A stretch of 64,000 nucleotides of DNA from JAFDZO01 sp044226845 (GCA_044226845.1 JBGAGG010000006.1:62001-126000); one strand, 5' to 3'. Numbered from the stretch's first letter, positions 1 through 8,489 are shown. Notes: generated by a model not told the origin, from the sequence alone. Numbers and translations are program-made.

Positions 1-1
1 C

Positions 2-742
2 ATGGAGTATATAATGCAGGAAACTCGCCACGTAACAGGTATCCCTGAGGAAGTCGGCGGAAGCGGAGACCCTTCTCCTGTAACTGCTTACGGAACTTAT
101 GTAGGTATGAAGGCATGCGCGCATGAAGTTTACGGTTCGGATTCATTGAACGGTAAAAAAGTTGTTATTCAGGGCGCAGGCGGAAACGTAGGAAAGCATC
201 TTTGCAAGTTCTTGCATAAAGAAGGCGCAATACTATTTGTAAGCGATCTGTATGAAGATAAATTAAAACCATTGGTAGATGAATACAAAGCTACAGTAGT
301 CGGTATGGATGATGTTTACTCAATTGATGCAGATATATTTTCACCTGCAGCATTGGGAGCAATTTTGAACGATGATACAATTCCGCAACTGAAGGTAAAA
401 ATTGTTGCAGGCGCAGCAAACAATCAGCTGAAAGATGAAAAGAAACACGGACAGATGTTAAAAGACAGAGGCATTTTATATGCTCCTGACTATGTAATCA
501 ACTCAGGCGGACTTATCAACGTTTACACTGAGCTTGAAGGATATAACAGAGAGAGAGCAATGAAGAAGGCATCGAGCATTTATGATATAGTACAGAACAT
601 AATAAATATTTCAAAATCAGAAAACATTCCTCCTCATGTAGCATCTGCTCAGGTAGCAATGGAAAGAATAAATAATATTTCCAATGCAAAGAAGATCAGA
701 GTCTACAGAGATATGAATCTTTTCAAGATGAGAAATTCGTAA
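2..742 (+). CDS. Glu/Leu/Phe/Val dehydrogenase, C-terminal part (partial gene)
   Basis: This is the C-terminal two thirds of an amino-acid dehydrogenase that oxidatively deaminates an amino acid with NAD(P)+. The nucleotide-binding Rossmann motif is visible as VVIQGAGGNVG near residue 53 of the visible part, followed by the family segments KIVAGAANNQL and YAPDYVINSGGLINV. The latter resemble leucine dehydrogenase more than the larger glutamate dehydrogenases. About 246 residues are present, while leucine dehydrogenases usually have about 350 or more. The reading frame starts at the window edge, so the catalytic lysine region lies outside and the Met at position 2 is probably internal. Substrate specificity cannot be decided from this part. 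Confidence 0.88.
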   Translation: MEYIMQETRHVTGIPEEVGGSGDPSPVTAYGTYVGMKACAHEVYGSDSLNGKKVVIQGAGGNVGKHLCKFLHKEGAILFVSDLYEDKLKPLVDEYKATVVGMDDVYSIDADIFSPAALGAILNDDTIPQLKVKIVAGAANNQLKDEKKHGQMLKDRGILYAPDYVINSGGLINVYTELEGYNRERAMKKASSIYDIVQNIINISKSENIPPHVASAQVAMERINNISNAKKIRVYRDMNLFKMRNS

Positions 743-753
743 AAAGAAAATTA

Positions 754-799
754 ACACTTGTGAGACCTGTCAGGTTTTTAATCCTGACAGGTCAAAGTG
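754..799. repeat. Inverted repeat, GACCTGTCAGG type
   Basis: GACCTGTCAGG (764-774) and CCTGACAGGTC (783-793) are perfect 11-base inverted arms around an 8-base loop. Weaker complementarity continues outward (TTAACACTT against AAGTGGTTAA). It lies just after the dehydrogenase stop and could act as a terminator or be a dispersed palindromic repeat; there is no clean run of T after the stem. Confidence 0.6.
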
Positions 800-864
800 G
801 TTAACAAACATAACTCTCGCCGCGCTTTAGAAATAAATCGCGGCTTATTTTTTAAATAAAAATT

Positions 865-1053
865 ATGGATACATTTGTTTGGATAGCGGTAGTAGTGCTT
901 ATTATAGTAATTGCAATTGCTACAGTTACAACGTCGGTTAATAAGTACAGCAATAAGCTCACAAAGAAATATCTGGATAAGTCCTTTGAGCAGGATGACG
1001 GCGATCCGGGAGAACAGGATGCCAAGGTGACAAAAAATACAAAAGAAGGGTAA
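865..1053 (+). CDS. Small single-pass membrane protein, unknown function
   Basis: A 62-residue protein with one strongly hydrophobic segment (about residues 5-24: WIAVVVLIIVIAIATV) followed by a charged, Lys/Asp/Glu-rich soluble tail. No family is recognised. It stands alone between the dehydrogenase and the DUF3127 gene, with an A-rich leader and an ATG start. A hairpin with a T run follows 22 bases after the stop, which supports a real transcription unit. An overlapping antisense frame is open but has no support. Confidence 0.6.
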   Translation: MDTFVWIAVVVLIIVIAIATVTTSVNKYSNKLTKKYLDKSFEQDDGDPGEQDAKVTKNTKEG

Positions 1054-1074
1054 TCGTCAATACTAAACACTTGT

Positions 1075-1095
1075 AAAAACAGAAATACTGTTTTT
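1075..1095 (+). terminator. Probable Rho-independent terminator
   Basis: AAAAACAG and CTGTTTTT form an 8-bp stem around AAATA, running into a T run, just downstream of the small membrane protein gene. The stem is AT-rich and therefore weak. Confidence 0.5.
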
Positions 1096-1261
1096 TACGC
1101 TTTGGAAATAAATTCAGACTAAATAATTGATAAAACAATACAGAGATTTTTTCTGAAATTTAATTATATTGATTTTACAGTAATATATTGCGCATAAATG
1201 GAAAAAACGTAACCTGAAATACAAAAGCTTTAAAATAACTCAAAACACATAAAATATATAA

Positions 1262-1606
1262 ATGACACTTTCCGGTAAACTTTTAGAGGTATTCCAGACC
1301 AAAAACATAACAGATAAGTTCAAAAAGCGCGAATTTGTTGTAGAATATGCAGAAAATGCCAATTATCCTCAGACCATTTCAATGGAAATGCAGCAGGATA
1401 ACTGCAATGCCCTGGATAAATTCAATGTCGGCGATTATGTTGAAGTAACGTTCGACCTTCGTGGCAGAAAATGGGTAAGCCCTCAAGGGGAAACAAAATA
1501 CTTCAATACGCTCGTTGCCTGGAAGCTGGCAAGAGCCGGCGGAAATGATTCGGGCACGGAAGAAGTTCACATCGACCCACAGGATCCGAACGATCTGCCG
1601 TTCTAA
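1262..1606 (+). CDS. DUF3127 family protein with SSB-like acidic tail
   Basis: A 114-residue protein matching the DUF3127 family (MTLSGKLLEVF..., VGDYVEVTFDLRGRKW, YFNTLVAWKL), predicted to have an OB-like beta fold and found mainly in Bacteroidota. The protein ends in an acidic spacer and DPNDLPF. That resembles the DDIPF-type tip by which single-stranded DNA-binding protein recruits partners. DUF3127 membership is from remembered family sequence; the single-strand DNA role is inference. It has its own leader and lies 80 bases upstream of lepB. Confidence 0.82.
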   Translation: MTLSGKLLEVFQTKNITDKFKKREFVVEYAENANYPQTISMEMQQDNCNALDKFNVGDYVEVTFDLRGRKWVSPQGETKYFNTLVAWKLARAGGNDSGTEEVHIDPQDPNDLPF

Positions 1607-1686
1607 GAGCTGAGCTTTCCCTCAAAAATATACCCTCAAATTCATTATATTGTTAATTAAATTTGCCGGATTATTTATTAAGAGGG

Positions 1687-2748
1687 ATGCAAGAACCAAT
1701 AAGAAAAAAGTATAAAGAGCGCAGTACGATCCTTGCTGCGCTTTATAATCTGCTGCCCGGATTGGGATATTTTTACATAGGGAAATTCCGCCTTGGAATT
1801 ATTTTTGCCCTGCTCTATCCGTTTCTTTTTATAGCTGTAAATTACATTTCGGATTATCTTCCTGCTAAGACAAACTCCGTTTTTTTTCTTTCAAGCTATG
1901 CTGTTCTAATTATATTTCCTGTTATTCATGTTATAATTCAAGTACGAAAAGAGCAGCTTCATAAAGTTTATATCCTTCAGAAGTATAATAGGGTTTTGCT
2001 TTATATAGTCTTTGCAGGTCTGGCTTATGTTTATACGGAGTATCTTAAAGATCTTACCTATGAAATTCACAGAATTCCCTCTAACAGCATGCAGAATACT
2101 TTACAGGTCAGCGATAGAGTCCTTGTAAAATATAATTGGTACGGCATCTATGATTCTTATTCCGGCAAGCGCCTTCTGAATTTCCATACGCCTAAAAAAA
2201 ATGAAATAGTGGTTTACTCTTCGGATGAAGAAGGATACAGAGAGCTTTTTCTGAAGCGGTTAGTCGGTGAGCCGCGAGATACGATTCATATTATAGACAG
2301 GACAGTTTTCATAAATGGAATTCAGGAAAGCGATAATCCGAATTTCAAATACGATAATATAAGGCGTGAGAGGGGATTCGTTAACTGGAACATTTACCCC
2401 AAGGGTGCAAAATGGAACGAAGAAAACTACGGACCGATCTATCTTCCTGCTAAAAATGATATAGTAAAAATTGATTCCAACAATATTGTCCTGTGGAAGC
2501 CGGTGATTATCCGCGAGCAAAATCAAAAATTGAACAAAGAAGAAAAGGAAATTCTTATAGGTAAAATCCTTGCAAAAGGGGAGTATGAAGTGAAAAATAA
2601 CTATTATTTTATGCTCGGCGATAACAGAACAAACTCATGGGATAGCCGCTATACAGGCTTGATAAGCGAAGAAGATATCCTGGGTCGAGTTGAGTTTTTG
2701 GTTTATAACCCCGATGCCTGGGAGAGGTTTGGAATAATATTAAAGTAA
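1687..2748 (+). CDS. lepB: Signal peptidase I
   Basis: Inner-membrane serine protease that removes signal peptides from exported proteins, of which this window encodes dozens. The catalytic serine is in IPSNSM (Ser about 134), the general-base lysine is in FLKRLVG (Lys about 190), and GDNRTNSWDSR (about 311-321) is the conserved box E. Several hydrophobic segments precede the catalytic domain (about residues 20-120), more than the usual one or two; they start with a LLPGLGYFYIGKFRLG stretch like that of small TM2-type membrane proteins. About 353 residues. I chose the ATG at 1687; an in-frame TTG at 1663 would add eight residues. Confidence 0.93.
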   Translation: MQEPIRKKYKERSTILAALYNLLPGLGYFYIGKFRLGIIFALLYPFLFIAVNYISDYLPAKTNSVFFLSSYAVLIIFPVIHVIIQVRKEQLHKVYILQKYNRVLLYIVFAGLAYVYTEYLKDLTYEIHRIPSNSMQNTLQVSDRVLVKYNWYGIYDSYSGKRLLNFHTPKKNEIVVYSSDEEGYRELFLKRLVGEPRDTIHIIDRTVFINGIQESDNPNFKYDNIRRERGFVNWNIYPKGAKWNEENYGPIYLPAKNDIVKIDSNNIVLWKPVIIREQNQKLNKEEKEILIGKILAKGEYEVKNNYYFMLGDNRTNSWDSRYTGLISEEDILGRVEFLVYNPDAWERFGIILK

Positions 2749-2775
2749 AGTTTAAATATTAAATGATAAATATTC

Positions 2776-3537
2776 TCAAATCTGATAATTAAGCTTATTT
2801 CTAAGCAGAAGTTTCACCTGCATATCACCAAAGCCGTAAATCCCTTCAGTTTTATTAAATTCAAAAAATATTTCGTTGAAATTATTTTTACCCTCTGAAA
2901 TTATCTTTTTTAAAGTTTTTTCAGGTCTTCCTTCTCCTGTTTTACTTTCAGTTCTATCAATGTGAGCCTGAATAACTTCTTCTAAATATTTAAAACATCC
3001 CGAATCGGTTTTGGAAAGCTGCACCAGATTATCTTCATTATTTTCGGCGTAATTATACCACAAATTTTTTGATAACTCAATATCCGATTCAGAAAATTTA
3101 ATACTATGGTTAATAAGGTCCTCTGCGTTTTTATCGATTAAATCATAAAAACCGCTCCATTTATTTTGAGAATTTAGTGTAGGCGGAAATACTCTGTGTA
3201 TATTTACATAGGGGCAATTTTCAGAAATTAAAGAAATCATAAACCACATATTCACCTGGCAGTAGAGATCATTTTCAAACCAAAGATAAATATCAGAGTT
3301 CACTGGAATCTGTTTTAATTTATCTAACTCATTTACAACTTTGGAAAAATAATTCTGAGGAGTTTCATTATAAGAGGAAGAAATATATTCGGCTCTTTTC
3401 CGGAAAAAAGTATCGTTTATTTCAGGACTTAAAGGTCCGTCTATCAAACATTCACGGCAAATTATAGTTGTTTCTTTAAGGGTAGAATTCTGTAAGGTGT
3501 GTGCGAGGGAGTCACCATTTAAAATATGAAATATCAT
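2776..3537 (-). CDS. DUF1835 domain protein
   Basis: A 253-residue soluble protein. The N-terminus has the DUF1835 hallmark HILNGDSLAHTL (residues 4-15), followed by CRECLIDGP (about 27-35). Function is unknown in the family. It is convergent with lepB (27-base gap) and lies 51 bases upstream of the deoxynucleoside kinase gene on the same strand, so the two may be co-transcribed. It has no signal peptide and ends in a basic C-terminal segment. Confidence 0.75.
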   Translation of the reverse strand: MIFHILNGDSLAHTLQNSTLKETTIICRECLIDGPLSPEINDTFFRKRAEYISSSYNETPQNYFSKVVNELDKLKQIPVNSDIYLWFENDLYCQVNMWFMISLISENCPYVNIHRVFPPTLNSQNKWSGFYDLIDKNAEDLINHSIKFSESDIELSKNLWYNYAENNEDNLVQLSKTDSGCFKYLEEVIQAHIDRTESKTGEGRPEKTLKKIISEGKNNFNEIFFEFNKTEGIYGFGDMQVKLLLRNKLNYQI

Positions 3538-3588
3538 TTATAATTTTATTTCTTTTTAAATAAGTAAGTTTATATTTGTTAAAATTTT

Positions 3589-4212
3589 CTATGCTCCAAC
3601 TTTCTGCTTTATCAGATCAATGATAAAATCATAATCAGGCTCATGCTGAACGAAATCAAGATTATCCGAAGGCACGATTAAAATAGGGGAGAGATTGTAA
3701 TTCGAAATCCATTCTTCATAGCTGGTGTTTAGCAGCTCAAGATATGATACATCGATATCTTTCTCAAAAACCCTTCCACGCTTTTGAATTTGCTTTACTA
3801 AAGTTTCAGTATTTGCTTTAAGGTATACAAGTAAATCCGGCGGTCTTAGGAAGTAAGTCATCTCTGCAAATAGCTGTCGGTAGTTTGCATAATCCCTGTC
3901 TGTCATATTTCCCATTGTGTGCAAATTCTTTGCGAAGATTTCCACATCTTCATAGATGCTTCTATCCTGAATCACTGATTTTTCATTCATAAGAATTTCC
4001 TTATGAGTTTTAAATCTATGCGATAAAAAATAAACCTGAAGGTTGAATGACCACCGCTTCATATCATCGTAAAAGTCCTTTAAGTAAGGATTATCATCTA
4101 CTGATTCAAAGTAAGGTGTGAAATCGAACTGCTCTGCAATTTTTTTTGTAAGCGAAGATTTGCCTGAGCCTATATTTCCTGCTATAGAAATAAAGATTTT
4201 CTTATCGGTCAT
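3589..4212 (-). CDS. Deoxynucleoside kinase (deoxyadenosine/deoxyguanosine kinase family)
   Basis: Salvage enzyme that phosphorylates deoxynucleosides with ATP. The P-loop GNIGSGKSS (residues 12-20) and the DRS motif (residues 83-85, in QDRSIYEDV) are typical of the family, and RGRVFEKDI is the lid region. At 207 residues it has normal bacterial length. Preference for purine or pyrimidine deoxynucleosides cannot be read from the sequence. It lies between the DUF1835 gene and the end of the rplS operon. Confidence 0.9.
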   Translation of the reverse strand: MTDKKIFISIAGNIGSGKSSLTKKIAEQFDFTPYFESVDDNPYLKDFYDDMKRWSFNLQVYFLSHRFKTHKEILMNEKSVIQDRSIYEDVEIFAKNLHTMGNMTDRDYANYRQLFAEMTYFLRPPDLLVYLKANTETLVKQIQKRGRVFEKDIDVSYLELLNTSYEEWISNYNLSPILIVPSDNLDFVQHEPDYDFIIDLIKQKVGA

Positions 4213-4264
4213 GGGTTAGATACCTTAAGTAAATTTTAAAAGAATTTAAGAGCGATTTTGGGAA

Positions 4265-4300
4265 ATAAAAAAACCGTCCTGCTTTCACAGAACGGTTTTT
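4265..4300 (-). terminator. Terminator of the rplS operon
   Basis: Read on the minus strand, AACCGTTCTG and CAGGACGGTT pair around TGAAAG, with one bulged base, and are followed by a long T run. It sits 15 bases after the rplS stop, the expected end of the ffh-to-rplS operon. Confidence 0.85.
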
Positions 4301-4314
4301 GATTGGAATGAAAA

Positions 4315-4710
4315 TTATGCTGTTGCGTCTGCTTTTTTATCGGCGCCTTCAACTACTAATAATTTCTTTTTATCTTTTATCTTTGTAGCTGCTTTTCCTG
4401 TAAGACCTCTCAGGTAGTAAAGCTTAGCTCTTCTGATAGAACCTTCTTTTACGATATCGATCTTTGCAATTCTTGGTGAGTTCATCGGGAAAATTCTTTC
4501 AACGCCTACGCCGTTAGAAATTTTTCTGACGCGGAACGTTTTGCTGATGCCGCCGCCTTTTATTCCCATGACGATTCCTTTGAAAAGCTGGATTCTTTCT
4601 TTATCGCCTTCGATAACCTTTACGGAAACCGAAATTGTATCGCCGACGTGAAATTCCGGAAGGTCCGTTCTCAATTGCGCCGCTGTTACTAAATTAATTA
4701 TTTTTTCCAT
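4315..4710 (-). CDS. rplS: 50S ribosomal protein L19
   Basis: Large-subunit protein at the interface with the 30S subunit. The sequence contains FHVGDTISV, ERIQLFKGIVMGIKGGG, TFRVRKISNGVGVERIFP and KLYYLRGLTGKAA, all characteristic of L19. At 131 residues it has normal length plus a short Lys/Ala tail. It is the last gene of the conserved order ffh-rpsP-khpA-rimM-trmD-rplS and is followed directly by a terminator hairpin. A 171-base gap separates it from trmD and holds a dispersed repeat. Confidence 0.97.
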   Translation of the reverse strand: MEKIINLVTAAQLRTDLPEFHVGDTISVSVKVIEGDKERIQLFKGIVMGIKGGGISKTFRVRKISNGVGVERIFPMNSPRIAKIDIVKEGSIRRAKLYYLRGLTGKAATKIKDKKKLLVVEGADKKADATA

Positions 4711-4719
4711 TGTCGTTTA

Positions 4720-4724
4720 CTCCT
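4720..4724 (-). promoter_or_regulatory. Shine-Dalgarno site of rplS
   Basis: AGGAG on the minus strand, nine bases before the ATG of rplS. It is notable because most surface-protein genes here have only A-rich leaders without such a site. Confidence 0.6.
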
Positions 4725-4778
4725 TGTGTCCTAATGGTGTTTTTTATTTTATATTAAAAACTCTGTGATTTTTATCTT

Positions 4779-4805
4779 GTCATTCCCATAAAGGCGGGAA
4801 TCCAC
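4779..4805. repeat. Short dispersed palindrome, TCATTCCC...GGGAATCC type
   Basis: ATTCCC and GGGAAT form inverted arms around ATAAAGGC, inside a GTCATTCCC...GGGAATCCAC context. This resembles a repeat widely seen between genes in many bacteria. It lies between trmD and rplS inside an operon. Confidence 0.55.
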
Positions 4806-4881
4806 TCAACACCCCTCCGGACTCTCCTCAAGGGTAGAATCTGTGATGAGTGTCTTACTACTCACTACTAAGTACTCAATA

Positions 4882-5550
4882 CTATCGTTTCTTACTCTTC
4901 CTGTACTTCGCCTTTGCCTTCTTCTCTCTCCACTCTTTTATCTTTGCGTGATTTCCTGAAAGAAGCACTGCAGGCACTTTATACTTGCCGTATTTTTCCG
5001 GCCTTGTATATAACGGCGCATCAAAAACCGTATCTACCTGGAACGTATCAGTCAACGAGCTTTCGCTGTCTCCCAATGCTCCCGGAATTAATCTTGCAAC
5101 AGCATCCATAAATATTACCGCTGCTAAATCTCCGCAAGATAATACAAAATCTCCTATGGAAACTTCCTCTGTTGCCAGATATTTTATTACGCGTTCATCA
5201 ATTCCTTTATAGTGTCCGCATAGCAGCATAAAATTCTGCTTCAGTGAAAAATCATTCGCTGCTTTCTGATTCAATCTCTTCCCCTGGGGAGAAAAATTGA
5301 TAATTGCATCGTATTCTCTTTCACTCTTCAGCTTATCTGCGCATCTGAAAAACGGCTCAGGTTTAAGTATCATCCCGACTCCGCCGCCAAACGGCGAATC
5401 ATCTATTTGTCTGTACTTTCCTTCGGCATAATCTCTGAGATGATGAACATAAACTTCCACTAATCCTTTTTTTGTCGCTCTTCCTATTAAACCGTTTTCA
5501 ATAGGAGAAGTCACAATTTTCGGATTAGCCGTTAGTATATCAAATCTCAT
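4882..5550 (-). CDS. trmD: tRNA (guanine37-N1)-methyltransferase
   Basis: SPOUT-class enzyme that methylates G37 next to the anticodon to prevent +1 frameshifting. Visible family segments are MRFDILTANP, FGGGVGMILKPEPFF, LLCGHYKGIDERV (cofactor knot) and VSIGDFVLSCGDLAAVIFMDAVARLIPG. The usual SGGE of this last motif is SCGD here. Its 222 residues are at the short end for TrmD, which is often about 240-255. It follows rimM with a 5-base gap, the standard order. Confidence 0.96.
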   Translation of the reverse strand: MRFDILTANPKIVTSPIENGLIGRATKKGLVEVYVHHLRDYAEGKYRQIDDSPFGGGVGMILKPEPFFRCADKLKSEREYDAIINFSPQGKRLNQKAANDFSLKQNFMLLCGHYKGIDERVIKYLATEEVSIGDFVLSCGDLAAVIFMDAVARLIPGALGDSESSLTDTFQVDTVFDAPLYTRPEKYGKYKVPAVLLSGNHAKIKEWREKKAKAKYRKSKKR

Positions 5551-5555
5551 AATTA

Positions 5556-6095
5556 TTATTCCAGAAAGCCTTCAATAAGCTCAACAACAATTTTTTTCTC
5601 ATCTGCATCGATGCTTTTTACGAACTCTTCACGATAGGGAATTAATATTTCTTTTCCTTCAATGCTCTTTACATTGAGTATATCATGCGAGCCGTAGTTA
5701 TCGATCTTTTCAAGCGTACCCAGCAGTTCATTTCCGTTATAAACATTAAAACCGATTATCTCATAGTGAAAATATTTTCCCTTTGGAAGCTTTAGTTTCT
5801 CTTCTTCAGGTATAAGAATTTCATAATGCACAAATTCCGCTGCCTCTTCTTTTGAATTTATTCCTTCAAGCTTAATTGTAATCTGCGCATGTGTTACATC
5901 GCATTTTTCAATTTTGAATTCAAATTCATCATTCGGATTCAGCGCGAACAAAGATTTCCTTTCATCAAAAAGATAAACTCTTTTTAACTTGAGAAATCTC
6001 TCGGGATATTCTGTAAACGGAGTTACTTTTAACAGTCCTTTTATTCCTGAGCATCCGCTCAATTTACCTATGCAAATGAAATCGTTGTATTCCAA
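5556..6095 (-). CDS. rimM: Ribosome maturation factor RimM
   Basis: Assembly factor for the head of the 30S subunit that acts with ribosomal proteins S19/S13. The 179-residue protein has the N-terminal IGKLSGCSGIKGLLKVTPFTEYPERF segment of the RimM beta-barrel and a C-terminal PRC-like domain ending ILIPYREEFVKSIDADEKKIVVELIEGFLE. It lies 15 bases after khpA and 5 bases before trmD, so translational coupling is likely. Confidence 0.95.
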   Translation of the reverse strand: MEYNDFICIGKLSGCSGIKGLLKVTPFTEYPERFLKLKRVYLFDERKSLFALNPNDEFEFKIEKCDVTHAQITIKLEGINSKEEAAEFVHYEILIPEEEKLKLPKGKYFHYEIIGFNVYNGNELLGTLEKIDNYGSHDILNVKSIEGKEILIPYREEFVKSIDADEKKIVVELIEGFLE

Positions 6096-6110
6096 TTTTA
6101 GTACAAATAA

Positions 6111-6365
6111 TTATTGCTGCTCGTGCTTTTCGTGCCTGTCCGGTATTTCAAGGATTGCAATTCTGCCTTGTTTGGCAGCTATTGCTCCAAGTAAAGTTCT
6201 GATTGCTTTTGCCGTTCTGCCCTGCTTGCCAATCACTTTACCGGTTTCAGTTTCGTCCACAAAAAGTTTGTATTTAATTTTGTTTCCGTCTTCTGTTTCT
6301 TCAATTACTACTGCTTCAGGCTTATCGACCAAATGCTGGGCGATAAATTCAATGAAGTTTTTCAT
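6111..6365 (-). CDS. khpA: KH-domain RNA-binding protein KhpA
   Basis: Small cytoplasmic RNA-binding protein with a type II KH domain; the RNA-contact loop GKVIGKQGRTAKAIRTLL is clear. It starts at 6365, giving 84 residues. The frame is open further upstream to an ATG at 6425, but the start at 6365 has an AGGAG seven bases before it and matches the usual family N-terminus (MKNFIEFIAQHLV). It lies between rpsP and rimM, the usual location of this gene. Confidence 0.93.
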   Translation of the reverse strand: MKNFIEFIAQHLVDKPEAVVIEETEDGNKIKYKLFVDETETGKVIGKQGRTAKAIRTLLGAIAAKQGRIAILEIPDRHEKHEQQ

Positions 6366-6372
6366 GTTGATT

Positions 6373-6377
6373 CTCCT
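6373..6377 (-). promoter_or_regulatory. Shine-Dalgarno site deciding the khpA start
   Basis: AGGAG on the minus strand, seven bases upstream of the ATG at 6365. It supports this start over the longer frame beginning at 6425. Confidence 0.7.
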
Positions 6378-6564
6378 TTGGGGTAGTTTAATAGGAATCT
6401 TACTGCTAAAGAAAAACTTTCTCACTAGAATACGGACTCAGAATTAGCCGTGTAATATACCTTTGCATATTAGCCGCATTTTTATTCTCGTTTTGCCCGC
6501 CCTGATATAACTTAATGCTCCCAACAGGTTAATGAAGGGGGAACTTATAAATTACAAATTAAAA

Positions 6565-6975
6565 TTAAGCGGTTTTCTCAGCTTTAGCTTCAGCTTCTTT
6601 TTTTGCTTTGTTTTCTTTTCTTCTTACTTTCTTTGCTTTTGCTGTTTCGGCTTTTCTGCTTCTGTCTGCTATGAATTTATTATATTCATCTGTGATCTTT
6701 GTTTCATCTGCGCCTTTTCTTGTAAGATGAAGCTTTAACATGAAGCCCTCTCTGCTGAGAATGCTTCTTACTGTATCTGTCGGCTGAGCGCCTGAATTAA
6801 GCCAGTAGCTTACTCTTTCGTCTTTCAAAGTTACTACTGCCGGTTCTGCATTCGGATTATAATGTCCGACTGATTCGATGAATCTTCCATCTCTTGGTGA
6901 ACGGGAGTCTGCAGCAACTATTTTGTAAACGGGATAAGCTTTCTTTCCCATTCTTTTTAGTCTTAATTTAACCAC
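6565..6975 (-). CDS. rpsP: 30S ribosomal protein S16
   Basis: Small-subunit assembly protein. It begins MVKLRLKRMGKKAYPVYKIV with a GTG start, followed by DSRSPRDGRFIESVGHYNP, both diagnostic. The 136 residues include a long Lys/Ala/Glu-rich C-terminal extension (from about residue 105) typical of Bacteroidota S16 and absent from the ~82-residue E. coli protein. An AAAGGAGA site lies about 12 bases before the GTG. It is separated from ffh by 36 bases and from khpA by about 200 bases. Confidence 0.97.
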   Translation of the reverse strand: MVKLRLKRMGKKAYPVYKIVAADSRSPRDGRFIESVGHYNPNAEPAVVTLKDERVSYWLNSGAQPTDTVRSILSREGFMLKLHLTRKGADETKITDEYNKFIADRSRKAETAKAKKVRRKENKAKKEAEAKAEKTA

Positions 6976-7011
6976 GTTTTTGTGTATCTCCTTTTATATT
7001 ATTAATTATTT

Positions 7012-8367
7012 TTATTTAAATTTCATTTGGTTCATAAAGTTCGGCGGCAACTTCATTTTTTTCATCATACCTTTTGCTTTATTTTCATTAAAGCCTTTCA
7101 TCATTTTTGCCATATCTTCATACTGCTTTATAACTTTATTTACTTCCTGTATCTGGTTTCCGCTTCCGTTTGCAATTCTTCTTCTGCGTAAGCCGTTTAT
7201 GATTTTTGGATTTGCTCTTTCTTCCTTTGTCATCGATTGAATCACTGCCTCAACTCTTATCATTACTTTTTCATCTATTTCCTTACCCTGCATAGCTTTT
7301 GCTGCGCCGGGAATCATAGAGAGTAAGCTTGTAAGCGAACCCATTTTTTTAATCTGCTTGATGTACATTAAGAAGTCATCGAAGTCGAACTTATTCTTCG
7401 AGAGCTTCTCTTCCATTTTTTCAGCTTCGCTGAAATCAAAATCCTGCTGTGCTTTTTCAACAAAGGAAACAATATCACCCTTGCCTAAAATTCTGCCTGC
7501 CATTCTGTCAGGATGAAACTCTTCCAAAGCTTCAAGCTTTTCACCTATACCGACAAACTTGATAGGCTTCTGAACAACAGCTTTGATAGATAAAGCCGCA
7601 CCGCCTCTTGTATCACCGTCTAACTTTGTAAGTACTACTCCGTCAAAATTTAATTTTTCATTGAACGTCTTTGCAGTGTTAACTGCATCCTGACCCGTCA
7701 TAGCATCAACTACAAATAATATCTCGCCCGGGCTTACTGCATCTTTTATAGCGCGGACTTCATTCATCATCTCTTCATCAATAGCTAAACGTCCTGCAGT
7801 ATCGATGAGCAATGTATCTCTTGCATTCTCTTTACAGTATTGAATAGCTGCTTTGGAAATCTTTACAGCATCCTTTTCACCGTCTATGGAAAATACAGGA
7901 ACACCTATCTGCTTACCTAAAACTTTTAACTGTTCTATAGCAGCTGGTCTGTATATATCGCAGGCAGCAAGTACAGGCTGCTTGCCTTTTGATTTTAAAT
8001 GTCTTGCAAGCTTTGCCGAAAAAGTTGTTTTACCTGAACCCTGTAAACCGACCATCATAATAATGGAAGGAATATCGTTCGTAAAATTTATATCAGCTTT
8101 TTCAGAGCCGAGAAGATTTATAAGCTCATCGTTGATTATCTTAACGATTAACTGTCCCGGTGTTATGCTTAGAAGTACATTTTGTCCTAATGATTTTTTC
8201 TTTACTTCTTCGAGGAAGGAAGTAACAACTTTGTAGTTTACGTCGGCATCGAATAATACTCTGCGTATTTCGCGGAGCGATTCGTCTATATTTTTTTCTG
8301 TTATCTTACCTTCACCGCGTATTTTTTTCAGTACGCCTTCCAGCTTCGAGGATAAATCGTCAAACAT
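7012..8367 (-). CDS. ffh: Signal recognition particle GTPase
   Basis: SRP54 homologue that binds signal sequences on ribosomes and delivers them to FtsY and the Sec translocon. The NG domain carries GLQGSGKTT (residues 107-115), DIYRPAA (137-143), DTAGR (189-193) and TKLDGD (247-252). The methionine-rich M domain (about 300-451) contains the signal-binding groove and the RNA-binding segment GLRRRRIANGSG. 451 residues is normal. It is the first gene of the operon that runs to rplS. A terminator-like hairpin lies 40-75 bases upstream. Confidence 0.97.
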   Translation of the reverse strand: MFDDLSSKLEGVLKKIRGEGKITEKNIDESLREIRRVLFDADVNYKVVTSFLEEVKKKSLGQNVLLSITPGQLIVKIINDELINLLGSEKADINFTNDIPSIIMMVGLQGSGKTTFSAKLARHLKSKGKQPVLAACDIYRPAAIEQLKVLGKQIGVPVFSIDGEKDAVKISKAAIQYCKENARDTLLIDTAGRLAIDEEMMNEVRAIKDAVSPGEILFVVDAMTGQDAVNTAKTFNEKLNFDGVVLTKLDGDTRGGAALSIKAVVQKPIKFVGIGEKLEALEEFHPDRMAGRILGKGDIVSFVEKAQQDFDFSEAEKMEEKLSKNKFDFDDFLMYIKQIKKMGSLTSLLSMIPGAAKAMQGKEIDEKVMIRVEAVIQSMTKEERANPKIINGLRRRRIANGSGNQIQEVNKVIKQYEDMAKMMKGFNENKAKGMMKKMKLPPNFMNQMKFK

Positions 8368-8403
8368 TCGTTAGTCTTTCGTAGTTTATTCTGTAATTTT
8401 TTC

Positions 8404-8442
8404 TATACAAAAAATACGTTCCAACGCCAAAGCCCTGGAACG
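8404..8442 (-). terminator. Terminator-like hairpin upstream of ffh
   Basis: On the minus strand CGTTCCA and TGGAACG (arms 8436-8442 and 8417-8423) enclose a 12-base loop and are followed by TATTTTTTG. It looks like an intrinsic terminator but lies ahead of ffh in its own direction. It may be an attenuator, or the end of a short minus-strand transcript starting further upstream. Confidence 0.5.
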
Positions 8443-8489
8443 CTCATATTGTACATTAATAGTTATGTAATGCAAATTACCGAATTATA

